DNA from: Microbacterium amylolyticum
Lineage (GTDB): Bacteria; Actinomycetota; Actinomycetes; Actinomycetales; Microbacteriaceae
Length of the DNA: 64,000 bases
Direction of reading: 5' to 3'
Assembly: GCF_011046975.1 (NCBI RefSeq)
Contig: NZ_CP049253.1
Location: 1,736,001-1,800,000 of the forward strand
Shown here: in pieces, positions 35,001 to 42,789 of the stretch
How the letters are laid out: every line of letters starts with the position of its first letter
How positions within the stretch are numbered: position 1 is the stretch's first letter
Notes under the pieces: model-generated
Seen by the model: the letters and a program-made list of their open reading frames with translations, nothing else
Databases searched by the model: none
Told to the model about the DNA's origin: nothing
Program-made: the position numbers and the translations under genes

Positions 35001-35711
35001 AACGGGCAGCCCGCGCGCGAGTTCCGTCATGTGGTTCGACAGGCGCGCCAGCGCTGAGATCGCATCGTCCGTTCGCGCCTGGGTGTGCTTACCGATCAGC
35101 ACCATGAACAGCGGGACGAGGGGGATGGTGAGAACGATCACGAGGGCGCTGATCCAGTCGGCGCCGAGAATGCGCAGACCGATGATCAGTGGAACGACGG
35201 CCATCTGGATCATGGCGGGAAGGCTGTTCGTGTAATAGTCGTCGAGGTCGTCGAGACCGTCCGTTGCGAGCACCGCAACCGACCCCTCGCTCTCGCCAGA
35301 CGATGAGATCCGGGCGCGCGCTGCCGGCTTTTCGCTGTCTTCCGGGTCAGCGCCGGCGTCCGCTCCCTCGGCATCGCCGTTTGCGATACGGGCCCACAAC
35401 TGGGCGCGCAGCCGCGTTTTCGCTCCGATGGCGATGTTCCGAGCGAGGACCTGAGTGCCCCAGGCGGCGAGGCCGCGCAAAACAGCACCGGTGCAACCGA
35501 GATAGATGATCAGCTGCGTGTCGAGCGCGCCATCCATGAGCCCCGCGATACCCGAGGCAACCGCGCCGGCGACCAGAACGAGGCCGACTGCCTTGAGTGC
35601 GGCGAGAACGCCGAGGCCGTAAAGCGGGAACCGCCCGACCGGCCCGAGCTGCGGGCGCCGCGACGGATTCTTGGGTCGGGCGGCTTCGATGTCCCAGGGG
35701 TCCACGCTCAT
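32040..35711 (-). CDS. cydDC: Fused CydDC thiol ABC exporter for cytochrome bd assembly
   Basis: A 1223-residue fusion of CydD and CydC, which exports glutathione/cysteine-type thiols and is needed to assemble cytochrome bd. Half 1: six-helix membrane domain (about 25-330), Walker A GTSGAGKST (about 443-451), signature LSPGELRRLAVARAL, Walker B LLVLDEPTAHLD. Half 2: a second membrane domain, Walker A GRSGSGKSTLL, signature LSGGERQRLAVARALL, Walker B VILLDEPTAHLD. Linkers at about 110-145 and 605-670 are low-complexity and rich in Ala/Glu. In E. coli these are two genes; the fused form is common in actinobacteria. Last gene of cydA-cydB-cydDC. Confidence 0.95.
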   Translation of the reverse strand: MSVDPWDIEAARPKNPSRRPQLGPVGRFPLYGLGVLAALKAVGLVLVAGAVASGIAGLMDGALDTQLIIYLGCTGAVLRGLAAWGTQVLARNIAIGAKTRLRAQLWARIANGDAEGADAGADPEDSEKPAARARISSSGESEGSVAVLATDGLDDLDDYYTNSLPAMIQMAVVPLIIGLRILGADWISALVIVLTIPLVPLFMVLIGKHTQARTDDAISALARLSNHMTELARGLPVLVGLNRVEEQARALDDIQNEYRAGTQTTLRWAFLSALVLELIATISVAIVAVFLGLRLLYGTVGLEAALLALILAPECFNALRELGSAFHSSQNGLSALQRVRTILSGSRRGDVRGAELRVAADITQVDSQPLTRTFVTHTGPPKDFPTLNEIASGKAWANDPTPEQEHEPVAVVVRDLTVHYVGRDEPVLDAFSADISGITAITGTSGAGKSTLLKALTGTLPADAEVSGWIVGVDHDQVAWAPQAPRSFTTTPWDEVALYGAKNPEASLREVGLSMVAESAIAELSPGELRRLAVARALARVDSGATLLVLDEPTAHLDTRSAERVRAAIRRRAERVTVVLATHEPETLALATRIVPVRQPKEHAASRAEEAATVAASATDAAPGPITDETEQIAPARPRPTTGAVGMPIITDAIRLAESAHTDTTRLPRLKGPRNLAFAPLKGSARPALWRILATAKGAWTRGVLLAFLTIAMGLSLTAISGWLIVRASVEEHIMYLLVAIVGVRFFGIGRAVSRYAERLVTHAAAFRVTDALRLRLWRSIAARGAGSRRLLEGGAPLDYLVTLTDELRDLLPRVIPPIGVGVLSIAGISVATNLVAPHLTLIVSFTLLIAGIAGVVLAILSARGAGRARIRARSALVRGTSALAAASDDLRGGGATTPALARLEMAGERLATAERRQARSAGAASAVVAFATSLLAVAVPLVSPGMPAELICVVALLALAAFEPLDALVSGAQRIPALREVVRRIAPLLDAPAPVSSGTASAPTPLDELRLDGVAATYSGRSEPVFLDATATVKTGEWLIVSGRSGSGKSTLLSVIMGAIPASSGAVRAAGVPLTDISPASWRARIAWCPQDAYVFDSTIRANLLLARSRDDAPSDSDMISVLRRAGLGALVASLPDGLDARVGSGGSALSGGERQRLAVARALLTRADVILLDEPTAHLDAPTAHDMMVDVREATADRIAVLVSHRPDDRVLANASAVIEL

Positions 35712-35760
35712 GATGTTTCCTGTTTACCTGATCGCGAGCGCATCCCTGGCAGCGACAGCG

Positions 35761-36813
35761 TTACCTCGCCTCATCCCGATCGCGCAGAATCGCGGGAATC
35801 ACGATGTGCGCATCGGGAATCATGCCGGGAGTGAGGCGCTGACGGAAGATCCAGTAGGACCACGCCTGGTAGCCGATGATGATCGGGAGGCCGATCGCCG
35901 CGACGATCGTCATCACCGTGAGCGTGTAGGTAGAGCTCGACGCGTTCCACACCGTCAGGCCGAATGCCTCGTCCAGCGTGGACGGCAACACCCACGGGAA
36001 CATTGCGGCGAACACGGCGCCGGCGCCGCCGACGATGAACCCGCTGCACCCGAGGAAAGCGAGCGCCTCGCGGCGACCCCGCGCAGCGAACCAGGTCGTC
36101 AGCAGTCCCGCGACGGCGAGTGCAACGAGGGCCCAGGACAGCCACGTTCCCCCGCCGTGCGCGAACTGCACCCACAGCGCCCAGGCAGCCGCCGGCAGGA
36201 GCAGAACGGGCGCCCAGGTGCCGCTGAACCGGGCCGCGCGATCACGGATCTCCCCGTCGGTCTTGAGCGTGAGGAACACCGCTCCGTGCAGCAGGGCGAA
36301 ACCGACCAGCGCAAGACCCCCGAGAACAGCCGGAACGGTGAGCCACACGAAGGGGTGTCCCACGCGGTCGCCGTTGGCATCGATCGGCAGACCCGTCGAC
36401 GTAATGGCGAGGGCCGCCCCGATGCAGAACGCCACGACGAGGGATCCCCAGCCGAGGGCGCGGGTCCAGGCCATCGTCCACCGCGGGGTATGCACCTTGC
36501 CGCGCCACTCGATGGAAACGGCCCGCAGGATCAGGGCGAGAAGGGTGATGGTGAGCGGGATGTACAGCGCGCTGAACAGCGACGCATACCAGAGCGGGAA
36601 GGCGGCGAACATCGCGGCGCCAGCCGTGATCAGCCACACCTCGTTTCCGTCCCAGACGGGGCCGATGGTGTTGAGCATCGTGCGGCGTTCCTTCTCGTTT
36701 TTCGCCGAGAAGAGGATGTGCATGCCGACACCAAGGTCGAAGCCTTCCAGCAACAGGAAGCCGGTCCAGAGGACCGCAATGGCCACGAACCAGACGACGG
36801 GAAGAATGTCCAT
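35761..36813 (-). CDS. cydB: Cytochrome bd ubiquinol/menaquinol oxidase subunit II
   Basis: A 350-residue membrane protein with eight or nine helices. It opens with WTGFLLLEGFDLGVGM and then GPVWDGNEVWLITAGAAMFAAFP, the conserved CydB core containing Asp/Glu of the proton path. It pairs with CydA in the high-affinity, non-proton-pumping terminal oxidase. It sits 23 bases after cydA and 49 bases before cydDC. Confidence 0.96.
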   Translation of the reverse strand: MDILPVVWFVAIAVLWTGFLLLEGFDLGVGMHILFSAKNEKERRTMLNTIGPVWDGNEVWLITAGAAMFAAFPLWYASLFSALYIPLTITLLALILRAVSIEWRGKVHTPRWTMAWTRALGWGSLVVAFCIGAALAITSTGLPIDANGDRVGHPFVWLTVPAVLGGLALVGFALLHGAVFLTLKTDGEIRDRAARFSGTWAPVLLLPAAAWALWVQFAHGGGTWLSWALVALAVAGLLTTWFAARGRREALAFLGCSGFIVGGAGAVFAAMFPWVLPSTLDEAFGLTVWNASSSTYTLTVMTIVAAIGLPIIIGYQAWSYWIFRQRLTPGMIPDAHIVIPAILRDRDEAR

Positions 36814-36836
36814 GATGAGGAGTCCTGGTCTTTCGG

Positions 36837-38420
36837 TCAGTACGCGAAGGCGAGCACGTCGTCGCCGGAGCCGGTCTTCTTCGACGGTGGTGTGCTGTCG
36901 TCATCAGCGTGTGTGAGCTCCGGCATGGCGCTGGCAACGCCGCCGCGGACGTACTTCGTCAGAAGGAACACTTCGACGATGCCCAGAACCGCGTAGATGG
37001 ATGTCAGCGCAATGGTGGAGAACAGCAGCTCCCCGGCCGTGACCCCGGGGGAGACGGCAGCGGCAGTGAACATGAAGACGCCGTCGACTCCGGTGGGGTC
37101 GGGATTCGGCGCGACGACGAACGGCTGGCGGCCGATCTCGGTGAAGATCCACCCGGCGCTGTTGGCGGCGAAGGGGGCGAGAATGCCGAGGATTGCGAGT
37201 CGCATGATCCACGGGGAGGAAGGAACTGTTCCCTTCCGCGTGAGCCAGAGCGCAACGGCGGCGCCGAACGCCGTGATCCCGCCGAGGCCGATCATCAGCC
37301 GGAAACCCCAGTAGGTCACCCACATCGGGGGCACGTACTGCACCGTGCTGCCCGCACGGTCGCCGTAGAGCGCGTCGTTCGGAATCGTCTCGCCGTACTG
37401 ATCGATGTACTGGGGCTCGAGCTCGTTGATGCCGGGCATATCGGCGCCCCAGTCGCCCGCCCCGAGGAAACCGAGGAGGCCGGGGATCTCGATCAGGGTG
37501 ATGACGTCTTCGCAGCTGGTCGTACCGGGATCGCCGAGAGAGAGAACGGAGAACGACGATCCCGTGTGGCAGGCCGCCTCGGCGGACGCCATTTTCATCG
37601 GCTGCTGCTCGTACATCAGCTTTGCCTGCACATCGCCTGTTCCCACGGTGGCGGCGAAACCGACGATCGCCACAATCGCTCCGAGGCGCAGGGACGTCAG
37701 CCAGACGGAGTGGTCGGTGCGGTCGCGTCCGGGAATCGGCGCCTCGCCCACGATCACCCTGCCGGTGGCGTCGACCGTGTCGATGCCGTCGTGGCGGCGG
37801 CGCCAGAGCTGGTACCAGGCGATGCCGACGAGGAACATTCCGGCGACGACGAGCGAGCCCGCGAGCGCGTGCGTATAGGCGGCGATCGCCGTGTTGTTGG
37901 AGAGAACGGCCCAGACATCCGTCATGTAGGGGCGTCCGTCGTCGCCCAGCTCGACGCCGACGGGGTGCTGCATCCACGAGTTGGCGACGATGATGAAGTA
38001 CGCCGAGATCCACGAGCCGCCGACGGCGAGCCAGAGGGCCATGAGGTGGAGGCCTTTGCGAATGCGGCCCCATCCGAAGATCCAGATGCCGAGGAACGTC
38101 GACTCGACAAAGAAGGCGAGCAGTCCCTCGAGGGCCAGGGGAGCGCCGAAGACGTCCCCGACGAAGCGCGAGTATTCGCTCCACGCCATGCCGAACTGAA
38201 ATTCCTGTACGAGGCCGGTGGCGACGCCGAGGATGAAGTTGATGAGGTAGAGCTTCCCCCAGAACTTCGTCATTCTCAGGTACTGCTCGTTGCGCGTTCG
38301 CACCCAGGCGGTCTGCAGGATGGCGACGACGAGGCCCAGGCCGATCGTCAGCGGGACCATGAGGAAGTGGTACACGGTCGTAATGCCGAACTGCCACCGT
38401 GCGATGTCGAGAACGTCCAC
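36837..38420 (-). CDS. cydA: Cytochrome bd oxidase subunit I
   Basis: A 527-residue haem-binding subunit. ARWQFGITTVYHFLMVPLTI contains His18 (haem b595 ligand position). GRQPFVVAPN is the conserved GRQP region of the quinol side, and GLVQEFQFGMAWSEYSRFVG matches the Glu-containing proton-path helix. Length fits the long Q-loop class poorly and the short class well. The GTG at 38420 has AAAGGAG 8 bases upstream. It is divergent from the BlaI-type gene across an array of palindromic operators. Confidence 0.96.
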   Translation of the reverse strand: MDVLDIARWQFGITTVYHFLMVPLTIGLGLVVAILQTAWVRTRNEQYLRMTKFWGKLYLINFILGVATGLVQEFQFGMAWSEYSRFVGDVFGAPLALEGLLAFFVESTFLGIWIFGWGRIRKGLHLMALWLAVGGSWISAYFIIVANSWMQHPVGVELGDDGRPYMTDVWAVLSNNTAIAAYTHALAGSLVVAGMFLVGIAWYQLWRRRHDGIDTVDATGRVIVGEAPIPGRDRTDHSVWLTSLRLGAIVAIVGFAATVGTGDVQAKLMYEQQPMKMASAEAACHTGSSFSVLSLGDPGTTSCEDVITLIEIPGLLGFLGAGDWGADMPGINELEPQYIDQYGETIPNDALYGDRAGSTVQYVPPMWVTYWGFRLMIGLGGITAFGAAVALWLTRKGTVPSSPWIMRLAILGILAPFAANSAGWIFTEIGRQPFVVAPNPDPTGVDGVFMFTAAAVSPGVTAGELLFSTIALTSIYAVLGIVEVFLLTKYVRGGVASAMPELTHADDDSTPPSKKTGSGDDVLAFAY

Positions 38421-38463
38421 TCGGGGCTCCTTTTGAGCGGGAGGGCGCGGCTACCCGCGCAAT

Positions 38464-38544
38464 TTCTACTCAGTGTAGAAGATAGTTCTACGTTGTGTAG
38501 AACTTTTTCGACAACTCGTAGATGTTTCTCGACACGCTGTAGAA
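38464..38544. promoter_or_regulatory. Array of four BlaI-like operators between cydA and the BlaI gene
   Basis: Four 17-bp dyads with the form TTCTAC-N5-GTAGAA: 38464-38480 and 38486-38502 (both perfect in the arms), 38507-38523 (TTCGAC...GTAGAT) and 38528-38544 (CTCGAC...GTAGAA). Start-to-start distances are 22, 21 and 21 bp, about two helical turns, so repressor dimers would line up on one face of the DNA. CTAC/GTAG half-sites resemble those of the BlaI/MecI family (TACA/TGTA type). The array fills most of the 177-bp divergent gap. Confidence 0.85.
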
Positions 38545-38597
38545 TAGTTTCCAGAAGCGCCCGGACGCGGGCCTCGCGCACGAAGGAGCAGTAGCAC

Positions 38598-38951
38598 TTG
38601 GGCACACTCGGAGACCTGGAACGAGCCGTCATGGACGTGCTGTGGGATGCCGAAGAGGCGGTCACCGCCTACGACATCAAGGACGCAATCGAGGAGACAC
38701 GCGACCGCGAAATGGCCGCGACCACGGTGCTCACGGTTCTCGCGCGTCTCGAGAAAAAGGGCTTCGTCGCTCCGGACAAGACCGTGCGCCCACACCGGTA
38801 CCACCCGGTCAGTACACGAGCTGAGCACCAGGCCGATCTCATGCATGAGGTCCTCGGCGTCTCGGGAGACCGCACCGCCGTTCTGGCACGCTTCGTCGGC
38901 GGCGTCTCTGCGGAAGATCAGGCCGTCCTCCGCGAACTCCTCCAGGGCTGA
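38598..38951 (+). CDS. BlaI/MecI/CopY-family repressor
   Basis: A 117-residue winged-helix repressor: LGDLERAVMDVLWDAEEAVTAYDI at the N terminus, MAATTVLTVLARLEKKGFV (recognition helix) and a C-terminal dimerisation helix (LARFVGGVSAEDQAVL). The usual BlaI cleavage site lies in the linker, but a precise scissile bond cannot be assigned. It starts at TTG 38598 with AAGGAG 10 bases upstream. The M56 peptidase gene follows 30 bases later, giving a BlaI-BlaR-like pair. The flanking operators suggest autoregulation and control of cydABDC. Confidence 0.93.
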   Translation: MGTLGDLERAVMDVLWDAEEAVTAYDIKDAIEETRDREMAATTVLTVLARLEKKGFVAPDKTVRPHRYHPVSTRAEHQADLMHEVLGVSGDRTAVLARFVGGVSAEDQAVLRELLQG

Positions 38952-38981
38952 GAGCCCCACCTCACCTCGTAGGCTCGAGGT

Positions 38982-39755
38982 ATGTTCTTCCCGGCGCTGA
39001 TCGCCGCCGTTGTTCTCGGCGGTGTTGCCGTCGTGCTCGCGTGGCCCGCGCCGATCCTCCTCTCACGCGCCGCCTGGCCCGCCCGCGCTCCCATTCGCGC
39101 CCTCCTCCTGTGGCAGGCCATCGCGATCGCCGGAGGGCTGACGATGATCGGCGCCCTTTGGCTGCTCGGAACGGCCTTCTTTCCCACGCACCCGTGGCTC
39201 GCCGGAATTCCCGCAGCGGCGCTCGCCGCGTACCTGCTGGCGCACCTGATGATCACGATGGTGCGCTTCGAGCGCCAGCGCCGCCGACACCTGCAGCTTC
39301 TGCTCCTGCTCAGCCACCCCGATCCGGATCGCGAGCGCACCGTGGTGCTCGACGACAACGCGCCGGTCGCCTATTGCCTGCCGCGCGGCGTCGGATCGGT
39401 GACGGTGCTGTCCAAGGGGCTCTTCGACGCGCTCGACGACGATGAGCTCGCCGCTGTTGTCGCGCACGAACGCGCCCACGTTGAACAGCGCCACGAGGTG
39501 CTGCTGGTCGCCTTCAAAGCCTGGCGATCGGCGCTGCCGTGGTTCCCGATCGCCGCGCGGGCGGAAGCCGAGGTGGAGGCGCTCGTCGAAATGGTGGCCG
39601 ACGACCAGGCGCGCCGCACCCAGCCTGACGCGGTTCTCGCCCGTGCGATTTTGCAGGTGGGGCGCGTCGGAGGAGAAGGCGCCTCCAGTCGGCGCAATCG
39701 TATGCACGACCGCTTCCGGCGTTTGGCCGAGGGGAACTCGCGAGAGATCTCCTGA
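38982..39755 (+). CDS. M56/BlaR1-like membrane metallopeptidase
   Basis: A 257-residue protein. Two or three N-terminal membrane helices (LIAAVVLGGVAVVLAW, ALLLWQAIAIAGGLTMIGAL, GIPAAALAAYLLAHLMI) are followed by a cytoplasmic zinc-peptidase domain with AVVAHERAHVEQRH (HExxH; His, Glu, His) and a downstream Glu in VEMVADDQARR. It has no penicillin-binding sensor domain, so the stimulus is not a beta-lactam bound outside. A likely role is cleaving the partner BlaI repressor. TAGGCT lies 6 bases before the ATG (leaderless). Confidence 0.9.
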   Translation: MFFPALIAAVVLGGVAVVLAWPAPILLSRAAWPARAPIRALLLWQAIAIAGGLTMIGALWLLGTAFFPTHPWLAGIPAAALAAYLLAHLMITMVRFERQRRRHLQLLLLLSHPDPDRERTVVLDDNAPVAYCLPRGVGSVTVLSKGLFDALDDDELAAVVAHERAHVEQRHEVLLVAFKAWRSALPWFPIAARAEAEVEALVEMVADDQARRTQPDAVLARAILQVGRVGGEGASSRRNRMHDRFRRLAEGNSREIS

Positions 39756-39785
39756 GCGGGCACGCTGCGAGATAAGGTGGCGGCG

Positions 39786-41207
39786 ATGAGGATATCGCGT
39801 CGCACGCTGATGATGGGCGCCGGAGCCGGAGCGCTCACGGTGCTCCTTGCGTCCTGCACCCCGGACACCCCGGGGCCTGCTCCGACGCCAACGCCCACGC
39901 CCACGCCGCGGCCCACAGGAACCCCCGAGCCCATTGTTCCCGGGGTCCCCGCGCCCTCAGCGTTTCTCCGGACCGATTGGGCAGAAGACCCGTTCGCACA
40001 CGGTTCGCGTAGCGTGACACCTGCGGGGTCATCACCCGTCGATCGGCAAACGCTCGGCGCGCCCGTCCTCGACCGGCTTTTTTTCGCCGGAGAGGCGACG
40101 AGCCTCGATCGCCCCGGCACCGTGACCGGCGCCGCGGAATCCGGTGACAGAGTTGCCGACGAGATGATTCACGTGGCCCTCGATCGGGATCGCGTCGCGG
40201 TTGTCGGAGCGGGGCTGGCCGGAGCGACAGCGGCTGCCCGTCTCGCCGAGGCCGGACTGGACGTGACGGTGTTCGAGGCGCGCGAGCACGCAGGCGGACG
40301 CATTTCGACGCAGGAAGACACCGATTGGCCCGTGAAGCCGCAGCGCGGCGCGTGGCTGCTGAACGAGCGCGAAAAGGCTCTCTCGGCGCGCATGGCGCTG
40401 GTCGGTATCGGCACGATCAGTCTGAACGATGCAGCGGCGCGCGGTGCGGACGGTGCCACCGAGATCCCGGAGGGGGAGCGTGTTACCGAGGTGATCCGCG
40501 GCGCCGCAGATGGGCCCGTCGACCTCACGATTGCGCAGGCGCTGGAGGAAAACGGCGTCGACATCACTGAGGACATTGCGGCCTACCTGGCGTGGATGGC
40601 CACCGAAACCGGAGCAGACCCTGAAACGGCGTCGACCTGGTTTCCTCCGGCGGCGCCCGGCGGTCAGGTCGATGCGATTGTCAGCAGCACCTCCCCGCTC
40701 ATCGATGATCCTCTCGGCGACCTCGATGTGACCTTCTCCACTCCCGTTTCCGGTGTCGCCTATGACGAGGACGGTGTCAGCCTCCGGCTCGCCACGGGGG
40801 AGGCGCTCACCTTCGACCGCGTTGTTCTCACCGTGCCGCTCGGCGTCCTGCAGGCGAACAGCATCGCGTTCGACCCGCCGCTGCCGCTCGAGAAGCGCGC
40901 TGCCATGGGCGCGCTCGAGATGGGGGCGGTGGAAAGTGTGTGGCTTCGATATGACGAACCGTTCTGGGATGCAGACGAAGCGATGTGGCACGTTGTTGGG
41001 CCCGTCGACGGCGTCGAGCCCGACGAGGACGGGACCGACACCACGATTCGCACCTGGATCAATCTTCTGCCGGCCACGGGAGAACCGATTCTCGTTGGCA
41101 TTGTCGGGGGAAGCGCTGCGCGTGCGCTCGCCGCGATGAACGACGACGATGTGCTCGACATCGCCGCCCGATCGCTCGTTCCGTTCCGCGCCGCACAGGC
41201 CGCGTGA
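39786..41207 (+). CDS. Circularly permuted flavin amine oxidase, Tat lipoprotein
   Basis: A 473-residue secreted flavoenzyme. SRRTLMMG plus a hydrophobic run ending LLASC gives a Tat-type signal and lipobox (Cys24); a PTPTPTPTP spacer follows. Residues 57-130 (RTDWAEDPFAHGSRS, LDRLFFAGEATSLDRPGTVT, GAAESGDRVADEM) are the segment that normally ends monoamine-oxidase-family proteins. Only after it comes the FAD dinucleotide motif VAVVGAGLAGATAAARLAEAG (138 onward) and GGRI. The C terminus stops at ALAAMNDDDVLDIAARSL, exactly where the missing end would follow. All parts are present but rotated. TAAGGT lies 7 bases before the ATG. The substrate is unknown. Confidence 0.88.
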   Translation: MRISRRTLMMGAGAGALTVLLASCTPDTPGPAPTPTPTPTPRPTGTPEPIVPGVPAPSAFLRTDWAEDPFAHGSRSVTPAGSSPVDRQTLGAPVLDRLFFAGEATSLDRPGTVTGAAESGDRVADEMIHVALDRDRVAVVGAGLAGATAAARLAEAGLDVTVFEAREHAGGRISTQEDTDWPVKPQRGAWLLNEREKALSARMALVGIGTISLNDAAARGADGATEIPEGERVTEVIRGAADGPVDLTIAQALEENGVDITEDIAAYLAWMATETGADPETASTWFPPAAPGGQVDAIVSSTSPLIDDPLGDLDVTFSTPVSGVAYDEDGVSLRLATGEALTFDRVVLTVPLGVLQANSIAFDPPLPLEKRAAMGALEMGAVESVWLRYDEPFWDADEAMWHVVGPVDGVEPDEDGTDTTIRTWINLLPATGEPILVGIVGGSAARALAAMNDDDVLDIAARSLVPFRAAQAA

Positions 41208-41239
41208 TCTGATCCGTTGCTGGCGGCTACTCTGCTGGC

Positions 41240-42124
41240 ATGGGTATCGCACTGGACGTCCTCGTTGTCGGCGAGGCATTGATCGACATTGTCGAATCGG
41301 GCAGTGATGTCCATGAGCACGTCGGCGGCAGCCCCGCCAATGTCGCGCTCGGGCTCGGCCGTCTCGGGGTCAACGCCGCTCTTCTCACGCAGGTGGGCGA
41401 CGATGAACGGGGGAAGCGAATCATGTCCCACATCGAGGGCTCCGGGGCGCGTATCTTGCGCGAGTCGGTGGATTCGCGGCCCACCTCGACCGCCCGTGCC
41501 CGGATTGCTGAAGACGGCGCGGCCGATTACGTTTTCGACATCCACTGGGAGGCGCTCCCTGACGCCGCTTACCCGGCGCCGCGCCTGGTGCACACGGGAT
41601 CGATTGGGGCCTTCGCCGAGCCGGGAGCCGAGTCGGTTGTCGAGCTCCTCTCGCAGATCGGGGCACAAGAGGTCACCTTCGATCCGAACATTCGCCCCGC
41701 TCTCGTTGGCGAGCGTGACGACGCGCTGCGGCGGTTCGAGCAGATCTGCGGCTTGGCGACTGTCGTGAAGATGAGTGATGAGGACGCCGCGTGGCTCTTC
41801 CCCGGCAGCACGCCGGATGAGGTCATCGATCGCACGCTTGCGATGGGGCCTCGGGTTGTTGCCGTGACGCTCGGAGGAGATGGGGCGATCCTTGCGAGCG
41901 CAGCGGACCGCGTGAGAATTGCTCCCGTCGCAGTAGCCGTTGCAGACACAATCGGTGCCGGTGACACTTTTATGACGTCGCTGATTAATTCGGTTTTGGA
42001 AACGGGTAGCAGTGCTCTCAGTCGAACAGATCTGGAGCGCATCGGTACGGCGGCGGCCAGAGCGGCAGCGATCACGGTGTCTCGTGCGGGAGCAGACCTT
42101 CCGTGGGCGCGTGAGCTGGTGTGA
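41240..42124 (+). CDS. PfkB-family carbohydrate kinase
   Basis: A 294-residue ribokinase-fold kinase: VVGEALIDIVESG and HVGGSPANVALGLGRLG (PfkB signature 1), FDPNIRP, VAVTLGGDGAIL, and DTIGAGDTFMTSL (signature 2, catalytic Asp in GAGD). Best fit is fructokinase or 2-keto-3-deoxygluconate kinase. TACTCT lies 6 bases before the ATG (leaderless). No sugar transporter adjoins. Confidence 0.92.
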   Translation: MGIALDVLVVGEALIDIVESGSDVHEHVGGSPANVALGLGRLGVNAALLTQVGDDERGKRIMSHIEGSGARILRESVDSRPTSTARARIAEDGAADYVFDIHWEALPDAAYPAPRLVHTGSIGAFAEPGAESVVELLSQIGAQEVTFDPNIRPALVGERDDALRRFEQICGLATVVKMSDEDAAWLFPGSTPDEVIDRTLAMGPRVVAVTLGGDGAILASAADRVRIAPVAVAVADTIGAGDTFMTSLINSVLETGSSALSRTDLERIGTAAARAAAITVSRAGADLPWARELV

Positions 42125-42133
42125 GGCGGTGGC

Positions 42134-42160
42134 TGTCACACATCACCCGTGAGCGGTGTC
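42134..42160 (+). promoter_or_regulatory. Predicted ECF41 sigma-dependent promoter
   Basis: TGTCACA (42134-42140) exactly matches the -35 of ECF41-type promoters. TGTC (42157-42160), one base off the CGTC -10, follows after 16 bp. It precedes the AhpD-like gene that is co-transcribed with the ECF41 sigma gene, the usual autoregulated layout. Confidence 0.7.
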
Positions 42161-42213
42161 TCATGAGCAGGAGGGTGCCGACCGGGTGCCCTCGCCTGCG
42201 AAGGAGAGCCGCC

Positions 42214-42789
42214 ATGACCAGCACGTTCCGCATCCCCAAAGCCCGCATCGCCGGCCCGTACGGGGCGATCTTGACCCGATTCGTGAAGGGCATGTGGGGG
42301 CAGGTACCCGACAACGCCTATGCGCTCTGGCACAACCGGCGCGTGATGAAAAGCGTTCTGAGAATGGAACTCGGCGCGATGCGATGGAAGGCGCTCGATC
42401 CGCAGCTGTCCTCTTACGCCGAGATGGCAGCCGCTGGCGTCATCGGCTGTAGCTGGTGCCTGGACTTCGGATACTTCCAGGCGCACCGATCAGGGCTCGA
42501 CCTCGACAAGGTGCGAGACGTCCCTCGCTGGCGGGAGAGCGATCGCTTCACCGCGACAGAACGAGACGTGATGGAATACGCGGAGGCGATGACGGCGACG
42601 CCGCCTACCGTCACCGATGCGCTGTCCGCTCGGCTTCTCGAACAACTCGGCGCGGCGGCAATGGTGGAACTGACCCAGCTGATCGCTCTTGAAAACATGC
42701 GTTCGCGCTTCAACGCGGCGGCGGGGCTCGAAAGCCAGGGCTTCTCCTCTGTCTGCGAGCTTCCTCTGGCTGTACCGTCTCCCGCATGA
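42214..42789 (+). CDS. Carboxymuconolactone decarboxylase-family (AhpD-like) protein
   Basis: A 191-residue alpha-helical protein with the AhpD core: AAAGVIGCSWCLDFGYFQA, where CxxC plus a downstream His is the redox/proton-relay motif, and AAMVELTQLIALENMRSRFN. These proteins are peroxidase-like or decarboxylase-like; the partner gene of ECF41 sigma factors is very often of this type. AAGGAG lies 8 bases before the ATG at 42214. It overlaps the sigma gene by 4 bases (ATGA). Confidence 0.9.
   Translation: MTSTFRIPKARIAGPYGAILTRFVKGMWGQVPDNAYALWHNRRVMKSVLRMELGAMRWKALDPQLSSYAEMAAAGVIGCSWCLDFGYFQAHRSGLDLDKVRDVPRWRESDRFTATERDVMEYAEAMTATPPTVTDALSARLLEQLGAAAMVELTQLIALENMRSRFNAAAGLESQGFSSVCELPLAVPSPA

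Noticed and set aside
32040..35711. Frameshift or assembly fusion joining cydD and cydC
   Set aside because: The frame is continuous with a complete set of motifs in each half, and fused CydDC proteins are known in actinobacteria.
36909..38594. Long plus-strand frame (561 codons) opposite cydA
   Set aside because: It is a shadow of cydA with low-complexity charged composition; it also covers the operator array, which is better explained as regulatory DNA.
39870..39930. ACGCC/CCGAC repeats as a possible tandem-repeat locus
   Set aside because: They encode the Pro-Thr linker of the exported amine oxidase, a normal lipoprotein spacer.
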